Below are positions 16,733 to 25,574 of a DNA stretch of 36,853 nt, piece after piece. The stretch is taken from the NCBI GenBank assembly GCA_947461145.1, contig CANHJD010000009.1:1-36853 (forward strand), in the 5' to 3' direction. This DNA is from Bacteriovoracaceae bacterium (GTDB taxonomy: Bacteria > Bdellovibrionota > Bacteriovoracia > Bacteriovoracales > Bacteriovoracaceae). The notes under the pieces are model-generated. The model did no database searches. It was not told the DNA's origin and saw only the letters and a list, made by a program, of their open reading frames with translations. The position numbers and the translations under genes were made by a program. Numbering within the stretch: the first letter of the stretch is position 1; each line of letters begins with the position of its first letter.

Positions 16733-19700
16733 ATGCTCAGGGTCTTTTTCATATTAATGATTTTTTTAAACTCAGCTCTTGGTCTGGCCCAGGAGTATGT
16801 TCCGTTTTCGTGGTGTCCTCAGTATCAAATAAAATTTGAGGCACTCCCTGCTCCAGCCTCAGGGTTTAAATTATTTGTTCCTAGTGATGCTGATCCAGGC
16901 ATCATGGAAGACTCTGGCATAAGGCTAGAGAGAAAGAGTGATCTTCTATCCATTCAGTGGAAACTTACCGACCAAGTAGAGAACTTTTGTCCTCAAAAAA
17001 TTCCAGAGTGTATGGAGAAAATTCCTCCAACTATCGATGGTGAGTTCTACACAGATATTCAAGTCGTTCTAAAAAACCTACCAAAGCAAAATCAATGCGA
17101 TGAAGTCACTGATCTTATAACGCTTCAACATGAAATTGAAGGCCTTGGAAAAAATAATCTCTTTAATTATAAAAAACCAATTAGGGCGAGAAATATTTTT
17201 AAGTCCTTTGCCCCAGACTCGAAAGAGTTGATTGATCTTTTTTCAATTTGTGGTGGAAAGAAGGGCTCTAGCAATTTTGTAAAGAATGCCATTCTTATTG
17301 AACTCAGCAATGCTTGCATGATCCCCAGTCCTCCAGGCTCCTTCAGCTGGGAAGAAGCAGAGGTGATCGCAAATGATATTGGTAAAAGTTATAATGACAA
17401 ATCTTTGATTGGAATCTACAAGTCTGAAAATGAAATAAGTAATATTACGGTAAAAAGATTTGCGAGAGAACTTATACGTAAGGAAGCGAAAGACTACGTT
17501 CCAGAGGTTGATAAATTTATTGATGAGTTACCGTACTGGAAGTCGTTTGATCAAAATCTGAAGGCCGATGGCTACATGGACCATTTGATGAGTTTAGATG
17601 CCACCTTTAGTGTCGTTGAAGGAATGTTTCCACATATTATCGAAGGACAATTAAAAGACCGAGTTCCAAAAGGTGATCCCACAATAATGGCGGAAATTCA
17701 AAAAAGGGCAAAGACAGAATATGAGAAGTGTATTTTGCCTTATAAAGGCAAGATGAATTTTGATTCCCCAGTAAAGGAAAGAATTGAGGGGATGAAAAAA
17801 TATCATGAAGATTTGTGTCAGAAACCTGGAGTCTCTTGTTCGAGAAACGCCTGTGAAAGCGATCCATTATTATCCGAAACTCCCGGAGTTTCAGACTCTG
17901 ACGTTTTAAAAAGCTGTATCTATAGTTCTTTGACAGAAGCCTTGAATCCCATCATTCAATTAACAATAAAAGACAGTATTACAAAAGAAGAAGATAAACA
18001 GAGAGTGAGTGAAGCAATCGCAGGTAAGGGAGTCGTTCGCCTTAAAGAATGCTTGAATGAGAAATACCCTGGTTATACATCTGGACGTTCAGACGCCAAT
18101 CTAAGTTTAGTAAAGCCTGGCGCCCCAGATTTTGAGAAATCTTTTCTCTCCTGCGTAGAAGTCATGACGCTTAAAGTTGGGCGAGATACATCAGGGTATT
18201 TAGTCAGTGAGACTCTCAGAGACTATTTTCCATCAGACCTTGCAAATAAATCAGAAGAGATTTTATCTAACTCTTATGATCCGTGCGTTCGAGCTATGGC
18301 CGAAGGGAAAAAAGACCCTGCAAAATGTGAATATGTTATAACAGTTAACTCAGTAGAGAAGGTGCTACAGGCAAAGTTCAATCATGATTTTCCAGAGCAA
18401 CGTAAAAAAAATGATCAGATCATGAGTCATTTTAAAGAATGTATGGCGCCAAGAATAGAGAGCTTCTATAAAAATGTTGATCAAGAGGGTGTCGGAGGAA
18501 GTGAATACACTGCTCAAGATGCTTCACTCTCAAAATGTACAGCTCTGGCAATAGAAAAACTCGCCGGTACTGTCGCCTACACCTCTTACACAGATAAAGT
18601 AGAAAAACTTGGGAGAAAGGGAGATTTAGAAAATCAAAAAGAGATATTAAAATATGCCTCAGATATTCAGCTGACTGTTGAAAATTGTTTTAAGAAAGAG
18701 CTTGAGGTCCATAAAAGTTGGGATGAACTGAATAAATTAATGGATGATGAGGAAAAATTTAGCTCATTGCAGTTAAAGTGTGAGAATCTTGCTACTGCTA
18801 GGGCCGTTGGAACTATTTTTAATTACGAAGCGAAAAGCCAAATTAAAAAATACAAAGACGATGGTGTATTTGCTTCTACAGTAACTCCAGAAAGTGTTTT
18901 GGATGAGGTCTCGGTAATCTTAGTAAAAAATTATAACCTGAAAGTACCATCCAATTTGAAGGTGGATGAGCGTAGGAAGTGGATTTTCCAAGAAGGATAT
19001 TTAAAATATATCAATCAAAATCCAAAAGACAAGGATCCAACTACAAGCTACACAGACTATTTAGAAAAAATTACCACCGATATGTCTTATCAGAAGGTGC
19101 ATGAGAATCTTTTTTCAAAGATTGGAAAATCAAACTCTAATATCTCTGCGGATTTAAAGCCTAATTTTTCCCCTGATTGTTTTCATCGCATGAATGATAT
19201 TTTCCTTTCAAAATTGCCAACAAATTCTGATGAACCACCTTCCACTGACCCACTTCAAGATTTGTCAGATACTTTGGTCAAAGGTCTTATTTATTTAAAG
19301 AAAGTAGATCAAGTAAGCTACAGAAGTAAACTCACGGCCATTAAAGCTTATTGCGATTCAAACTTTGATTATGAGCAATCAAAAAATTCAGTAATTGTGG
19401 AAATCATGCTTAAAGGACAAGTCTATGAAGGACTAGAAGAAGATTTTTCCACTGCCATTTTAGAGGGCATCAGAGATGAGAAAAAGAAGGTAACTGATCC
19501 GAATAAAGACGTGAAATTAAAATATATCCAATATAAATACGATAAAATGAAAGCGTTGATCGATCAAAAACTTAGAAATCCTAAATCCCTTGAAAAAATT
19601 CTTTACGCAGATGGATCTCTTTTAAAGTTTGGTCAAGGTGTTTTTGATAAACTTGCTAGTGGAGATAAAGAGACTAAAGAAAGGTTCACCGAGCTCATGC

Positions 19701-20410
19701 TAAGAGAACTTTATAGTGATACATCAAGTAATTCTTTCTCGAGTGATTTTGCTGAGATTCAGCTCGTATCCTCTATCGGGCAGGTTGGTGTCACTGATGC
19801 AATTAAGACAGCTTCTGAAAGTTGGGCTTCTACTTGGAATAGTATTCCAGAGACTGCGGCAAAGGATTATTTCGCTTCACCAAAAAATATTGAGAAGGCA
19901 CTTGGATGGAATGCCATCTCGGACAAGGATAAGAAGTCATTTATTGGTGAAATCCTTAATTATGGCGTGTTGCCGAAAGTGAAGCTTTCTAGTTTTGATG
20001 GCGAATCAATGAAAGATTTAATTATTAATAAGAAAGTCTCCTCTGTATCAATCAATAAGAGTTCTTTCATGGCATTCGCTGCAAAATCTGCAGCAGAGGG
20101 GATACTTGAAGGCGAAATACAGAATTCTTCAAAAGAGGCGCTCTCAAGGTTAAAAACTAAGGCGCTATCATCTAATTTGACTCAAGACATGTTAATAAAT
20201 GAATTTGCCAAGGAAGCAAACTCTTATGTAGCGAAAAATTTTAAATCCCTCTCCCCAGATAAAAAAGAAGAAATGAAGAGCTACCTTATTTCTTCAATGA
20301 TGGAAGAGGTTGTCGCTTTGAGGGGTGAATATCTTATTAAGTCGAATAACGTAGATAATAGAATTGCTAATCGAATTGAAGAGCTTGTTAAATCAAGATT
20401 TCTGCCCTGA
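16733..20410 (+). CDS. Very large secreted protein with repeated cysteine pairs, unknown function
   Basis: 1225 residues from the ATG at 16733. A TTG two codons upstream is also possible, and neither has a strong ribosome-binding site. Signal peptide with core VFFILMIFLNSALG, cleavage about residue 20. The mature part is mostly helical and hydrophilic. Between about 395 and 730 there is a degenerate tandem repeat: a Cys opens each unit (C395, C474, C532, C602, C683). A second Cys follows after 45, 44, 38 and 50 residues in the first four units. This pattern suggests helical modules each closed by a disulfide. Another similar pair lies near residue 800-860 (PDCFHRM to KAYCD). The last 300 residues have almost no Cys. 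No family is recognised. Likely periplasmic, surface or secreted. Confidence 0.8.
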   Translation: MLRVFFILMIFLNSALGLAQEYVPFSWCPQYQIKFEALPAPASGFKLFVPSDADPGIMEDSGIRLERKSDLLSIQWKLTDQVENFCPQKIPECMEKIPPTIDGEFYTDIQVVLKNLPKQNQCDEVTDLITLQHEIEGLGKNNLFNYKKPIRARNIFKSFAPDSKELIDLFSICGGKKGSSNFVKNAILIELSNACMIPSPPGSFSWEEAEVIANDIGKSYNDKSLIGIYKSENEISNITVKRFARELIRKEAKDYVPEVDKFIDELPYWKSFDQNLKADGYMDHLMSLDATFSVVEGMFPHIIEGQLKDRVPKGDPTIMAEIQKRAKTEYEKCILPYKGKMNFDSPVKERIEGMKKYHEDLCQKPGVSCSRNACESDPLLSETPGVSDSDVLKSCIYSSLTEALNPIIQLTIKDSITKEEDKQRVSEAIAGKGVVRLKECLNEKYPGYTSGRSDANLSLVKPGAPDFEKSFLSCVEVMTLKVGRDTSGYLVSETLRDYFPSDLANKSEEILSNSYDPCVRAMAEGKKDPAKCEYVITVNSVEKVLQAKFNHDFPEQRKKNDQIMSHFKECMAPRIESFYKNVDQEGVGGSEYTAQDASLSKCTALAIEKLAGTVAYTSYTDKVEKLGRKGDLENQKEILKYASDIQLTVENCFKKELEVHKSWDELNKLMDDEEKFSSLQLKCENLATARAVGTIFNYEAKSQIKKYKDDGVFASTVTPESVLDEVSVILVKNYNLKVPSNLKVDERRKWIFQEGYLKYINQNPKDKDPTTSYTDYLEKITTDMSYQKVHENLFSKIGKSNSNISADLKPNFSPDCFHRMNDIFLSKLPTNSDEPPSTDPLQDLSDTLVKGLIYLKKVDQVSYRSKLTAIKAYCDSNFDYEQSKNSVIVEIMLKGQVYEGLEEDFSTAILEGIRDEKKKVTDPNKDVKLKYIQYKYDKMKALIDQKLRNPKSLEKILYADGSLLKFGQGVFDKLASGDKETKERFTELMLRELYSDTSSNSFSSDFAEIQLVSSIGQVGVTDAIKTASESWASTWNSIPETAAKDYFASPKNIEKALGWNAISDKDKKSFIGEILNYGVLPKVKLSSFDGESMKDLIINKKVSSVSINKSSFMAFAAKSAAEGILEGEIQNSSKEALSRLKTKALSSNLTQDMLINEFAKEANSYVAKNFKSLSPDKKEEMKSYLISSMMEEVVALRGEYLIKSNNVDNRIANRIEELVKSRFLP

Positions 20411-20489
20411 GAGATGGTCTCAAACCCTATAAAAAATTCTCACCCCGCCTATAAATCCCTAATAATAGATTAAGGTCCCATTTTTAGTT

Positions 20490-20509
20490 GAGGACATTTC
20501 CGTGTCCTC
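20490..20509 (+). promoter_or_regulatory. Hairpin in the leader of the SGNH hydrolase gene
   Basis: A perfect 7 bp inverted repeat, GAGGACA and TGTCCTC, with loop TTTCCG, ends 15 nt before the ATG at 20525. No T-run follows, so it is not a standard terminator. It could stabilise the mRNA, bind a protein or affect translation; the function is unknown. Confidence 0.4.
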
Positions 20510-20524
20510 GGAATAGAAAGAGAT

Positions 20525-21307
20525 ATGCGTATAAAGTTATTCTTATTTTTAGGTCTTATCCTGACTTCCTCCTCTTCCTTTGCCTGGAGATGTCGTGCAG
20601 AGAAGGTAAATGTTCTGGTTATCGGAGATTCTCAGACAGGTACCCCTTATTCAAAAAGTTATTTTGGAAATTTTCTTCAGCAATGTTTGAAGAATAAAGG
20701 GGAAAGTTTTGTGACCTACGGCCGTGGCGGAACTCGGCCAATTCATTGGTTAGATAATTCGGATATGGATTTAGTTACGACCATCCAAAGAGATAATTTT
20801 AATGAGGAAAAGAATATAGGTTGGGGGAAAATGGTTCCTTTATGCAAGCGTCGACTGGCTCCGATGCTGAGACGGCATTCGCCCCAAAAGGTTTTGGTCT
20901 TTTTTGGAGATAATCTTTTACTTCATCCTCAGGATTATATCGCTTCTCAATCAAAAAAAATGGTTGAAGTGATTCGCTCTACTGGAATCCCATTTAATGA
21001 ATGTTTCTTTCTGACACCAACTTACGAAATGGAAGTTGAGTCTCAGAGAAATATGCCTGGAAAAAATCTTGATAACACAAAGGCAGTCAATGCCATTATT
21101 AAGGCCGCTGTTGGCAATCGCTGCCAAGTCATAGACGGATTAGAACTTATGGAAAATTCGCCATTATTACTAGAATCAAAACTGTTTAAACGATCCCAGT
21201 CGACTGGACAAACTGATTGTTTTGGAAAATCTGCAAATGATAATATTCACTTTTGTGGAGATGCAGCCCAAGAAATGGCAAATAAAGTTTGTGATATCCT
21301 GATTTAA
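20525..21307 (+). CDS. Secreted SGNH/GDSL-like hydrolase
   Basis: 260 residues with a signal peptide (MRIKLFLFLGLILTSSSSFA). The block I motif VLVIGDSQ puts the nucleophile at S36. Block V is D239-N-I-H242 near the C-terminus, giving the Ser-Asp-His triad. The middle GDN in VFFGDNLLL may be the block III Asn. YGRGGTRP near residue 60 fits the block II Gly. SGNH enzymes are esterases, often deacetylating polysaccharide or peptidoglycan. The mature protein has several Cys. RBS AGAAAGAG lies close to the ATG. The following secreted protein starts 29 nt later, so the two probably form an operon. Confidence 0.82.
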   Translation: MRIKLFLFLGLILTSSSSFAWRCRAEKVNVLVIGDSQTGTPYSKSYFGNFLQQCLKNKGESFVTYGRGGTRPIHWLDNSDMDLVTTIQRDNFNEEKNIGWGKMVPLCKRRLAPMLRRHSPQKVLVFFGDNLLLHPQDYIASQSKKMVEVIRSTGIPFNECFFLTPTYEMEVESQRNMPGKNLDNTKAVNAIIKAAVGNRCQVIDGLELMENSPLLLESKLFKRSQSTGQTDCFGKSANDNIHFCGDAAQEMANKVCDILI

Positions 21308-21335
21308 TTTTTTTCTTGTTACTTGAGGAGTTCTC

Positions 21336-22568
21336 TTGAAAGTCTTAGTAGGTTTTATTTGTTTTTTCCTTATCTCAAGCAATGTGTTTGCTCTGAGGGA
21401 AGTCAGTGATTTAGAGAAAGATCTTTTTTTAATGAAAGTTCAAAACACAATAATTCAGAATAATGAGTTCATCCGTTTGGCAATTGCCAATGAACTCTCA
21501 TCTAAAATAGCCGAGAGGCCCGAAATCCTTTTGAATGAAAATCCTGCTGAATTGATTGAGTTGATTGAGCATATGACAAAAGAACATTTAGCATTAGATA
21601 AAAAGGTACGCTTTGGTGAGAAGTTTAAAGAATATTTCATAGAGATAGCAAAGGAGAGTCGTTCAATAATTCGGACTCAAGGTATAAGCATTGGAGTGAT
21701 GTTTGTTGTGATTGAGGCTAGCCAAATACTTGGGGGTCTTGCACTTGCGGGAACAGGCCATCCTGAGGTGGGTGCAGTTATTGGTGCTTTTCCCTTCAAT
21801 GAAGTTTTAATTATCGGTACAGTTGCTCTTCGTAAAGTTCTCTCAATTCGCCAGACCTATAAATCATATGGGGGGAAAGAAAATTATCAATTTTTTAAAA
21901 AAATTCATAAACAAGTTGCTTCAACATTAAAAAGCAAAAAGGATAAAGGGATAATTGTTCCCTATTCAACGAATGAGCGAGGCCAGTTTGATGCTCTTAG
22001 TTTATCTCAAATTGGATTTTGGAGTAAGCTGTTAAGCCGCCTGAGTCCTCGGCGGAATAAATTAGATCTTATTACTTTAAAAAGATTTTTAAAAGATAAT
22101 GATTTAAAATCCCATCCGGAAATAAAGAGTATTCTTGCTCAAGGAGTTGAGGATGCGCTCAAGATTTCCTTTGTTGTAAATTATATTATCAAAAATGAGC
22201 CTTCAATTTTTGAGAATATGAAATTAAAATTTTCGAAGAGTTTCATTGAAGTTAATCCGTTTAATTTATCTCCTGATCTTGTAGAGTGGAGTCTTTTTGG
22301 TCTTGCGGCACAAACTCAAAAAGAGTTTTTAACCCTTTCGAGAAATGTCCCTGACAATCTAAGAGTTTTAGATGCAATTAAGATTTGGGCTAAATGCCTT
22401 TATCCTATTGTTATTGATGATTCTGCCGGTCTAGGTTACAAAAGTTATAGGTCTTTAGTTAAAAATCTGCCTAAACTTGAAATTTCGGCAGAAGTAAATT
22501 TTGATGATTCTTGGGACGAAAAATGGAGCAAAATATTTAGCGGATATTTTGAAACAGCTTTTTACTAG
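21336..22568 (+). CDS. Exported protein of unknown function, TTG start
   Basis: 410 residues. The start is TTG at 21336: GAGGAG lies 6 nt upstream, and the reading gives a normal signal peptide (MKVLVGFICFFLISSNVFA). No ATG is nearby in frame before the signal sequence. The mature part begins with acidic helices. A glycine-rich hydrophobic stretch follows at about 117-165, which could be one or two membrane helices. The remainder is Lys-rich. No family is recognised. Probably translated with the SGNH hydrolase from one mRNA. Confidence 0.75.
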   Translation: MKVLVGFICFFLISSNVFALREVSDLEKDLFLMKVQNTIIQNNEFIRLAIANELSSKIAERPEILLNENPAELIELIEHMTKEHLALDKKVRFGEKFKEYFIEIAKESRSIIRTQGISIGVMFVVIEASQILGGLALAGTGHPEVGAVIGAFPFNEVLIIGTVALRKVLSIRQTYKSYGGKENYQFFKKIHKQVASTLKSKKDKGIIVPYSTNERGQFDALSLSQIGFWSKLLSRLSPRRNKLDLITLKRFLKDNDLKSHPEIKSILAQGVEDALKISFVVNYIIKNEPSIFENMKLKFSKSFIEVNPFNLSPDLVEWSLFGLAAQTQKEFLTLSRNVPDNLRVLDAIKIWAKCLYPIVIDDSAGLGYKSYRSLVKNLPKLEISAEVNFDDSWDEKWSKIFSGYFETAFY

Positions 22569-22581
22569 AAAATTCTTAAAA

Positions 22582-23142
22582 TTAGCGAGTTGTTACCGTA
22601 AACTCAAGCATCGGCATTATATTTGTAACTTTATCTGAAATGTTATTAACTGAAGAATTTATTTCTTCCTCTGCCAAAGCTAGTGAGTGGTAGTGGATTC
22701 CCGCTCCTAGACCAATATTTCTGCCAAGTTTAAATCGATACCCAAGTCCCACACTTGTACTTGAGCCTGAAACATCGCTGGATGTTGAGGCTTTTTCTCT
22801 TGAACCTTTTGCATAAGGGTTCCATTCCACAGTGACATAAGTAGTGTAGTTTTCAGTAAAGAAATAAACCACTCTTGGCCCCATCTCTGTCATGGAGTAG
22901 GAGTCTTCTATCGAATTAGTTTTGAGGGTCGATGACCATGAGTTCAGATTCCATCCTAAAAAAAGTGTTTTCTTCCCGTTAACTGAAGCTCCAAGAAATA
23001 TTTTATTAAAAGTTCTACTTTTATCATAATCCTTATTTGTGGTCGTATCTTTTTCGCCAGAGTAGTTTAGACCATACTGAAACATGAAATTTGCATGGGC
23101 TAAAGAAGGTAAGAGAATAAGTATAAAAATGATTTTTTTCAT
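22582..23142 (-). CDS. Small outer-membrane beta-barrel-like protein
   Basis: 186 residues from the ATG at 23142, giving signal peptide MKKIIFILILLPSLAHA; the open stretch to 23178 is upstream of it. The mature part is a run of alternating amphipathic strands with Tyr/Trp/Gly rich ends (for example VGLGYRFKLGRNIGLGAGIHYHSL). It ends in a strand with aromatic/hydrophobic pattern LEFTVTTR, as in 8-stranded OmpA/OmpX-type barrels. It would sit in the outer membrane. The exact function is unknown. Confidence 0.75.
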   Translation of the reverse strand: MKKIIFILILLPSLAHANFMFQYGLNYSGEKDTTTNKDYDKSRTFNKIFLGASVNGKKTLFLGWNLNSWSSTLKTNSIEDSYSMTEMGPRVVYFFTENYTTYVTVEWNPYAKGSREKASTSSDVSGSSTSVGLGYRFKLGRNIGLGAGIHYHSLALAEEEINSSVNNISDKVTNIMPMLEFTVTTR

Positions 23143-23297
23143 AATGTTATTCTCGCAATATTTTAAATAGTTATCCACTAGAAAAAAAGAAGACTAGAAA
23201 AGGCGGAGATGCAGGTTTTTCCAACGCTCAAATATTCCACTTAAAGCTTAATAAAAATTCAAAAATACCGATTTTATTATATGTACTGGAGGTTCAT

Positions 23298-23492
23298 ATG
23301 AAAAATATGCTTATTTTTGTAAGTTTCTTTATGGCAGTAAATTCCTATGCTCTTGATTTTTATAAAGCAAAAAATACCTTTGAAAATAGCAAGAAAACTT
23401 ATTCAAAGGATTCTGATGCGATTGCTTACGGAGACGCATCAAGGTTTCCAGCAAGTATGAATATCATTTCCAAGAAGACAACGACGAAATAA
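23298..23492 (+). CDS. Small secreted protein, unknown function
   Basis: 64 residues with a strong ribosome-binding site (GGAGG, about 7 nt before ATG) and a signal peptide (MKNMLIFVSFFMAVNSYA). The mature peptide is about 46 residues, basic, Ser/Thr/Lys-rich, without Cys. The good translation start and export signal support a real gene in spite of its size. No family recognised. Confidence 0.6.
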   Translation: MKNMLIFVSFFMAVNSYALDFYKAKNTFENSKKTYSKDSDAIAYGDASRFPASMNIISKKTTTK

Positions 23493-23503
23493 CCAACTGA
23501 TTA

Positions 23504-24238
23504 TTAATCTTTCTCAGGATGAACCCCTGTACAACTCGGTACGTGCACTGATTCTTCAGATGCGACCTCGATATATTCGCCTAACCGATTAAAGGGTCCG
23601 TGTATCACTTTGTTTTTAGAATCATAAGGTGCAATTTCAATAAAATAATTACCCACTAAGGAGTGACCACCATTAAAAGAACTCGGGCTAAGTTCAACGA
23701 GCTGACTTTTCTCTGCATAAGAAGTGACTTGGCCAATGACAATATCAAAATTTTTCTTTTCTCCCATTATCTTCATGTTACCAATTTTTTTATTATGGCC
23801 AAATGCAGGACATTTAAAAAATCTAAATCGTTCAGAGGGGTAGGCAGCAGCATAATAGACCTTTATGGCTGCACTAGAAGGTGTTCCATTTCCATGGCCT
23901 CTTAGAAATTTTTTAGGTTTAAAATATGTATAAAGTGATCCTAGATCTTGGGTTGTTGAACCTCGTTGAGCGATAACTCTCACTATCCAAGCATCCACAT
24001 TTTTTAATTCGGTTAATCTATCTAAATCACTTTGAGTAACTTTTGGCAGACCCAAAATAAACGAAAAACTTTGTGATACTGATGAATCTTTCTTTAGTCC
24101 AACCGACCACTGAATTTCAGTTAAATGTGAGAGTTCCATGCTTACATCTACTAGTCTTGTTCCTGCAGCATCAGTATTTAAGGGGGAAGTTTTTGTACAT
24201 GAAAGAGCTAGTAAAAAAGTCAGGAAAAACAGTCTCAT
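23504..24238 (-). CDS. Lipoprotein of unknown function
   Basis: 244 residues with lipobox ALSC14 and GGAG about 8 nt upstream of the ATG. The mature protein has strand-like segments with a repeated pattern of hydrophobic and polar residues and few Cys (C145-like in FKCPAF and one near the C-terminus). No family is recognised. Divergent from the next small lipoprotein gene with 58 bp between starts, suggesting shared control. Confidence 0.72.
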   Translation of the reverse strand: MRLFFLTFLLALSCTKTSPLNTDAAGTRLVDVSMELSHLTEIQWSVGLKKDSSVSQSFSFILGLPKVTQSDLDRLTELKNVDAWIVRVIAQRGSTTQDLGSLYTYFKPKKFLRGHGNGTPSSAAIKVYYAAAYPSERFRFFKCPAFGHNKKIGNMKIMGEKKNFDIVIGQVTSYAEKSQLVELSPSSFNGGHSLVGNYFIEIAPYDSKNKVIHGPFNRLGEYIEVASEESVHVPSCTGVHPEKD

Positions 24239-24296
24239 GGCCCAATCTCCTTAGTATAGCTATTATTATAACTCATTTTAGAAATGGAGTATTGAA

Positions 24297-24578
24297 ATGA
24301 AATATTTAGTATTAATTGTTTTTATTATTTCCTGCGCAGGTCCTTCAGGAAAGCTTACGGAAAAGGCGAAAAAATTAGAAGTTTTCTCGACTAGGCCAGC
24401 GAAGTGTAGAGTCATTGATAAGGTTATCGGAACTGATAAAAATGGCACAAGTGAACTTGCTGTAAATCATGCTCTTAACCAGGCAGCGGATTTAGGAGCA
24501 AGTGGAATTTTTATTACTGAAGAAATTCCAAATGGTAAAAATCGCACAGTTCATGCTATAGCATACGAGTGCAATTAA
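24297..24578 (+). CDS. Small lipoprotein, RcsF/DUF4156-like
   Basis: 93 residues. Lipobox IISC13, RBS GGAG about 8 nt before the ATG. A Cys after the first strand (AKCRVIDKVIG), a helix with ALNQAADLGASG, and a final Cys (AYEC) reproduce the layout of the RcsF/YjeI (DUF4156) fold. Those proteins are outer-membrane-associated lipoproteins, some of which sense envelope stress. Only the fold is suggested, not the Rcs role. Its stop shares a TTAA with that of the convergent regulator. Confidence 0.65.
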   Translation: MKYLVLIVFIISCAGPSGKLTEKAKKLEVFSTRPAKCRVIDKVIGTDKNGTSELAVNHALNQAADLGASGIFITEEIPNGKNRTVHAIAYECN

Positions 24579-25507
24579 AACTTTGATAGTGTATCGTCCA
24601 AAGCTTCTAAGCTAGAAAAGAAAATTATTCTTTTCTTTTCTAGCTCCGTCCTGTGAGCAAGACTTAAGTTTCCCCCAATCCAAATATTAGGTTGAGTTCT
24701 TAAATTATCCTTCAAGTTTTGAAGATAATTTCCAAGCGAAAGTTGAGAGCTTAGTTCATATCTTGTTGTGCCCAGAATTATAGTTTTGGGATTAAGTGCG
24801 TTTGCAGCTTCCGCAAGTGACTCTGCAGGTAAGTTTGCACCGAGGTAAATGAATTTAATGCCATGATGAACACAGAGAAGGGCAGCGGCTAGAATACCCA
24901 CTTCGTGCCACTCCCCCTCTGGTGTTGTAATTAAAACGAGGTCATTTTTTACAAGATTTTTTTTAAAGTGCTGGCTTAGAACCTGGCCGATATAAAATCT
25001 AACAAGTGCACTGAGTGTATGTTCTTGAGCAATCGAAATTTCATTCCTCATCACTTTGTGCCCAATTGCTTGGAATAAAGGAATAAGAATTTTAAGACAC
25101 AACTCCCTTGGGCTCAGGCCAGTTTTGGCTTTTTCAAGTTCGTGAGAAATAATATCTAATTTATAAGCTGAGAGAGCGAGGATAAGGCCAGTAAGTAATT
25201 TTTCAGTATCAATTTTATCTAGGCTTGAATTTATTGCCTGATTTTCATCGTAAGGTTTATGAGTTAGACGTAAATAGATTTTTTTCAACTCGTCCTGCTC
25301 AAGATGAGCAATTGTACCGATACTTTGCCCTAGTTCGGTGAGCTTAAAAAGAAGCGCCAATTTTTCAATATCTAATTCCGAGTAAAGACGGTGCTTATTT
25401 TCCGCCCTCGTAGGGTTAACTGCTTGATAACGTTTCTCCCAAGCTCTGATTGTTGCTGAGGCGACACCCGATAATTGGGACGCAACTTGAATATTGAAAT
25501 ATTGCAT
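24575..25507 (-). CDS. MerR-family regulator with cobalamin-binding domain (CarH/LitR-like)
   Basis: 310 residues. A MerR-type winged helix is at about 3-70 (TIRAWEKRYQ motif), a B12-binding four-helix cap at about 100-180, and a Rossmann-type B12 domain at about 188-305. The base-off ligand motif is E199-W-H201-E-V-G204, matching the E/D-x-H-x-x-G signature with His as Co ligand. Known relatives are light-responsive repressors using adenosylcobalamin. The E162-H163 pair in the cap is kept. By ungapped count, the positions of Thermus CarH W131 and H132 are V152 and M153, so light chemistry may differ. Divergent from acs with 67 bp between, which makes acs a possible target. No strong ribosome-binding site is seen. 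Confidence 0.88.
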   Translation of the reverse strand: MQYFNIQVASQLSGVASATIRAWEKRYQAVNPTRAENKHRLYSELDIEKLALLFKLTELGQSIGTIAHLEQDELKKIYLRLTHKPYDENQAINSSLDKIDTEKLLTGLILALSAYKLDIISHELEKAKTGLSPRELCLKILIPLFQAIGHKVMRNEISIAQEHTLSALVRFYIGQVLSQHFKKNLVKNDLVLITTPEGEWHEVGILAAALLCVHHGIKFIYLGANLPAESLAEAANALNPKTIILGTTRYELSSQLSLGNYLQNLKDNLRTQPNIWIGGNLSLAHRTELEKKRIIFFSSLEALDDTLSKF

Positions 25508-25574
25508 CTTAAAAATTTATCATAAAGGTGTCTTTTTTGTGCAAGAATCTTTCTCATTATCAAAGGATTGAGTC

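Noticed and set aside
25516-25544. Promoter TTGCAC-N17-GATAAA on the minus strand for the MerR/B12 gene
   Set aside because: The start point would fall about 2 nt before the ATG, leaving no leader or ribosome-binding site. A leaderless mRNA is possible, but nothing else supports it.
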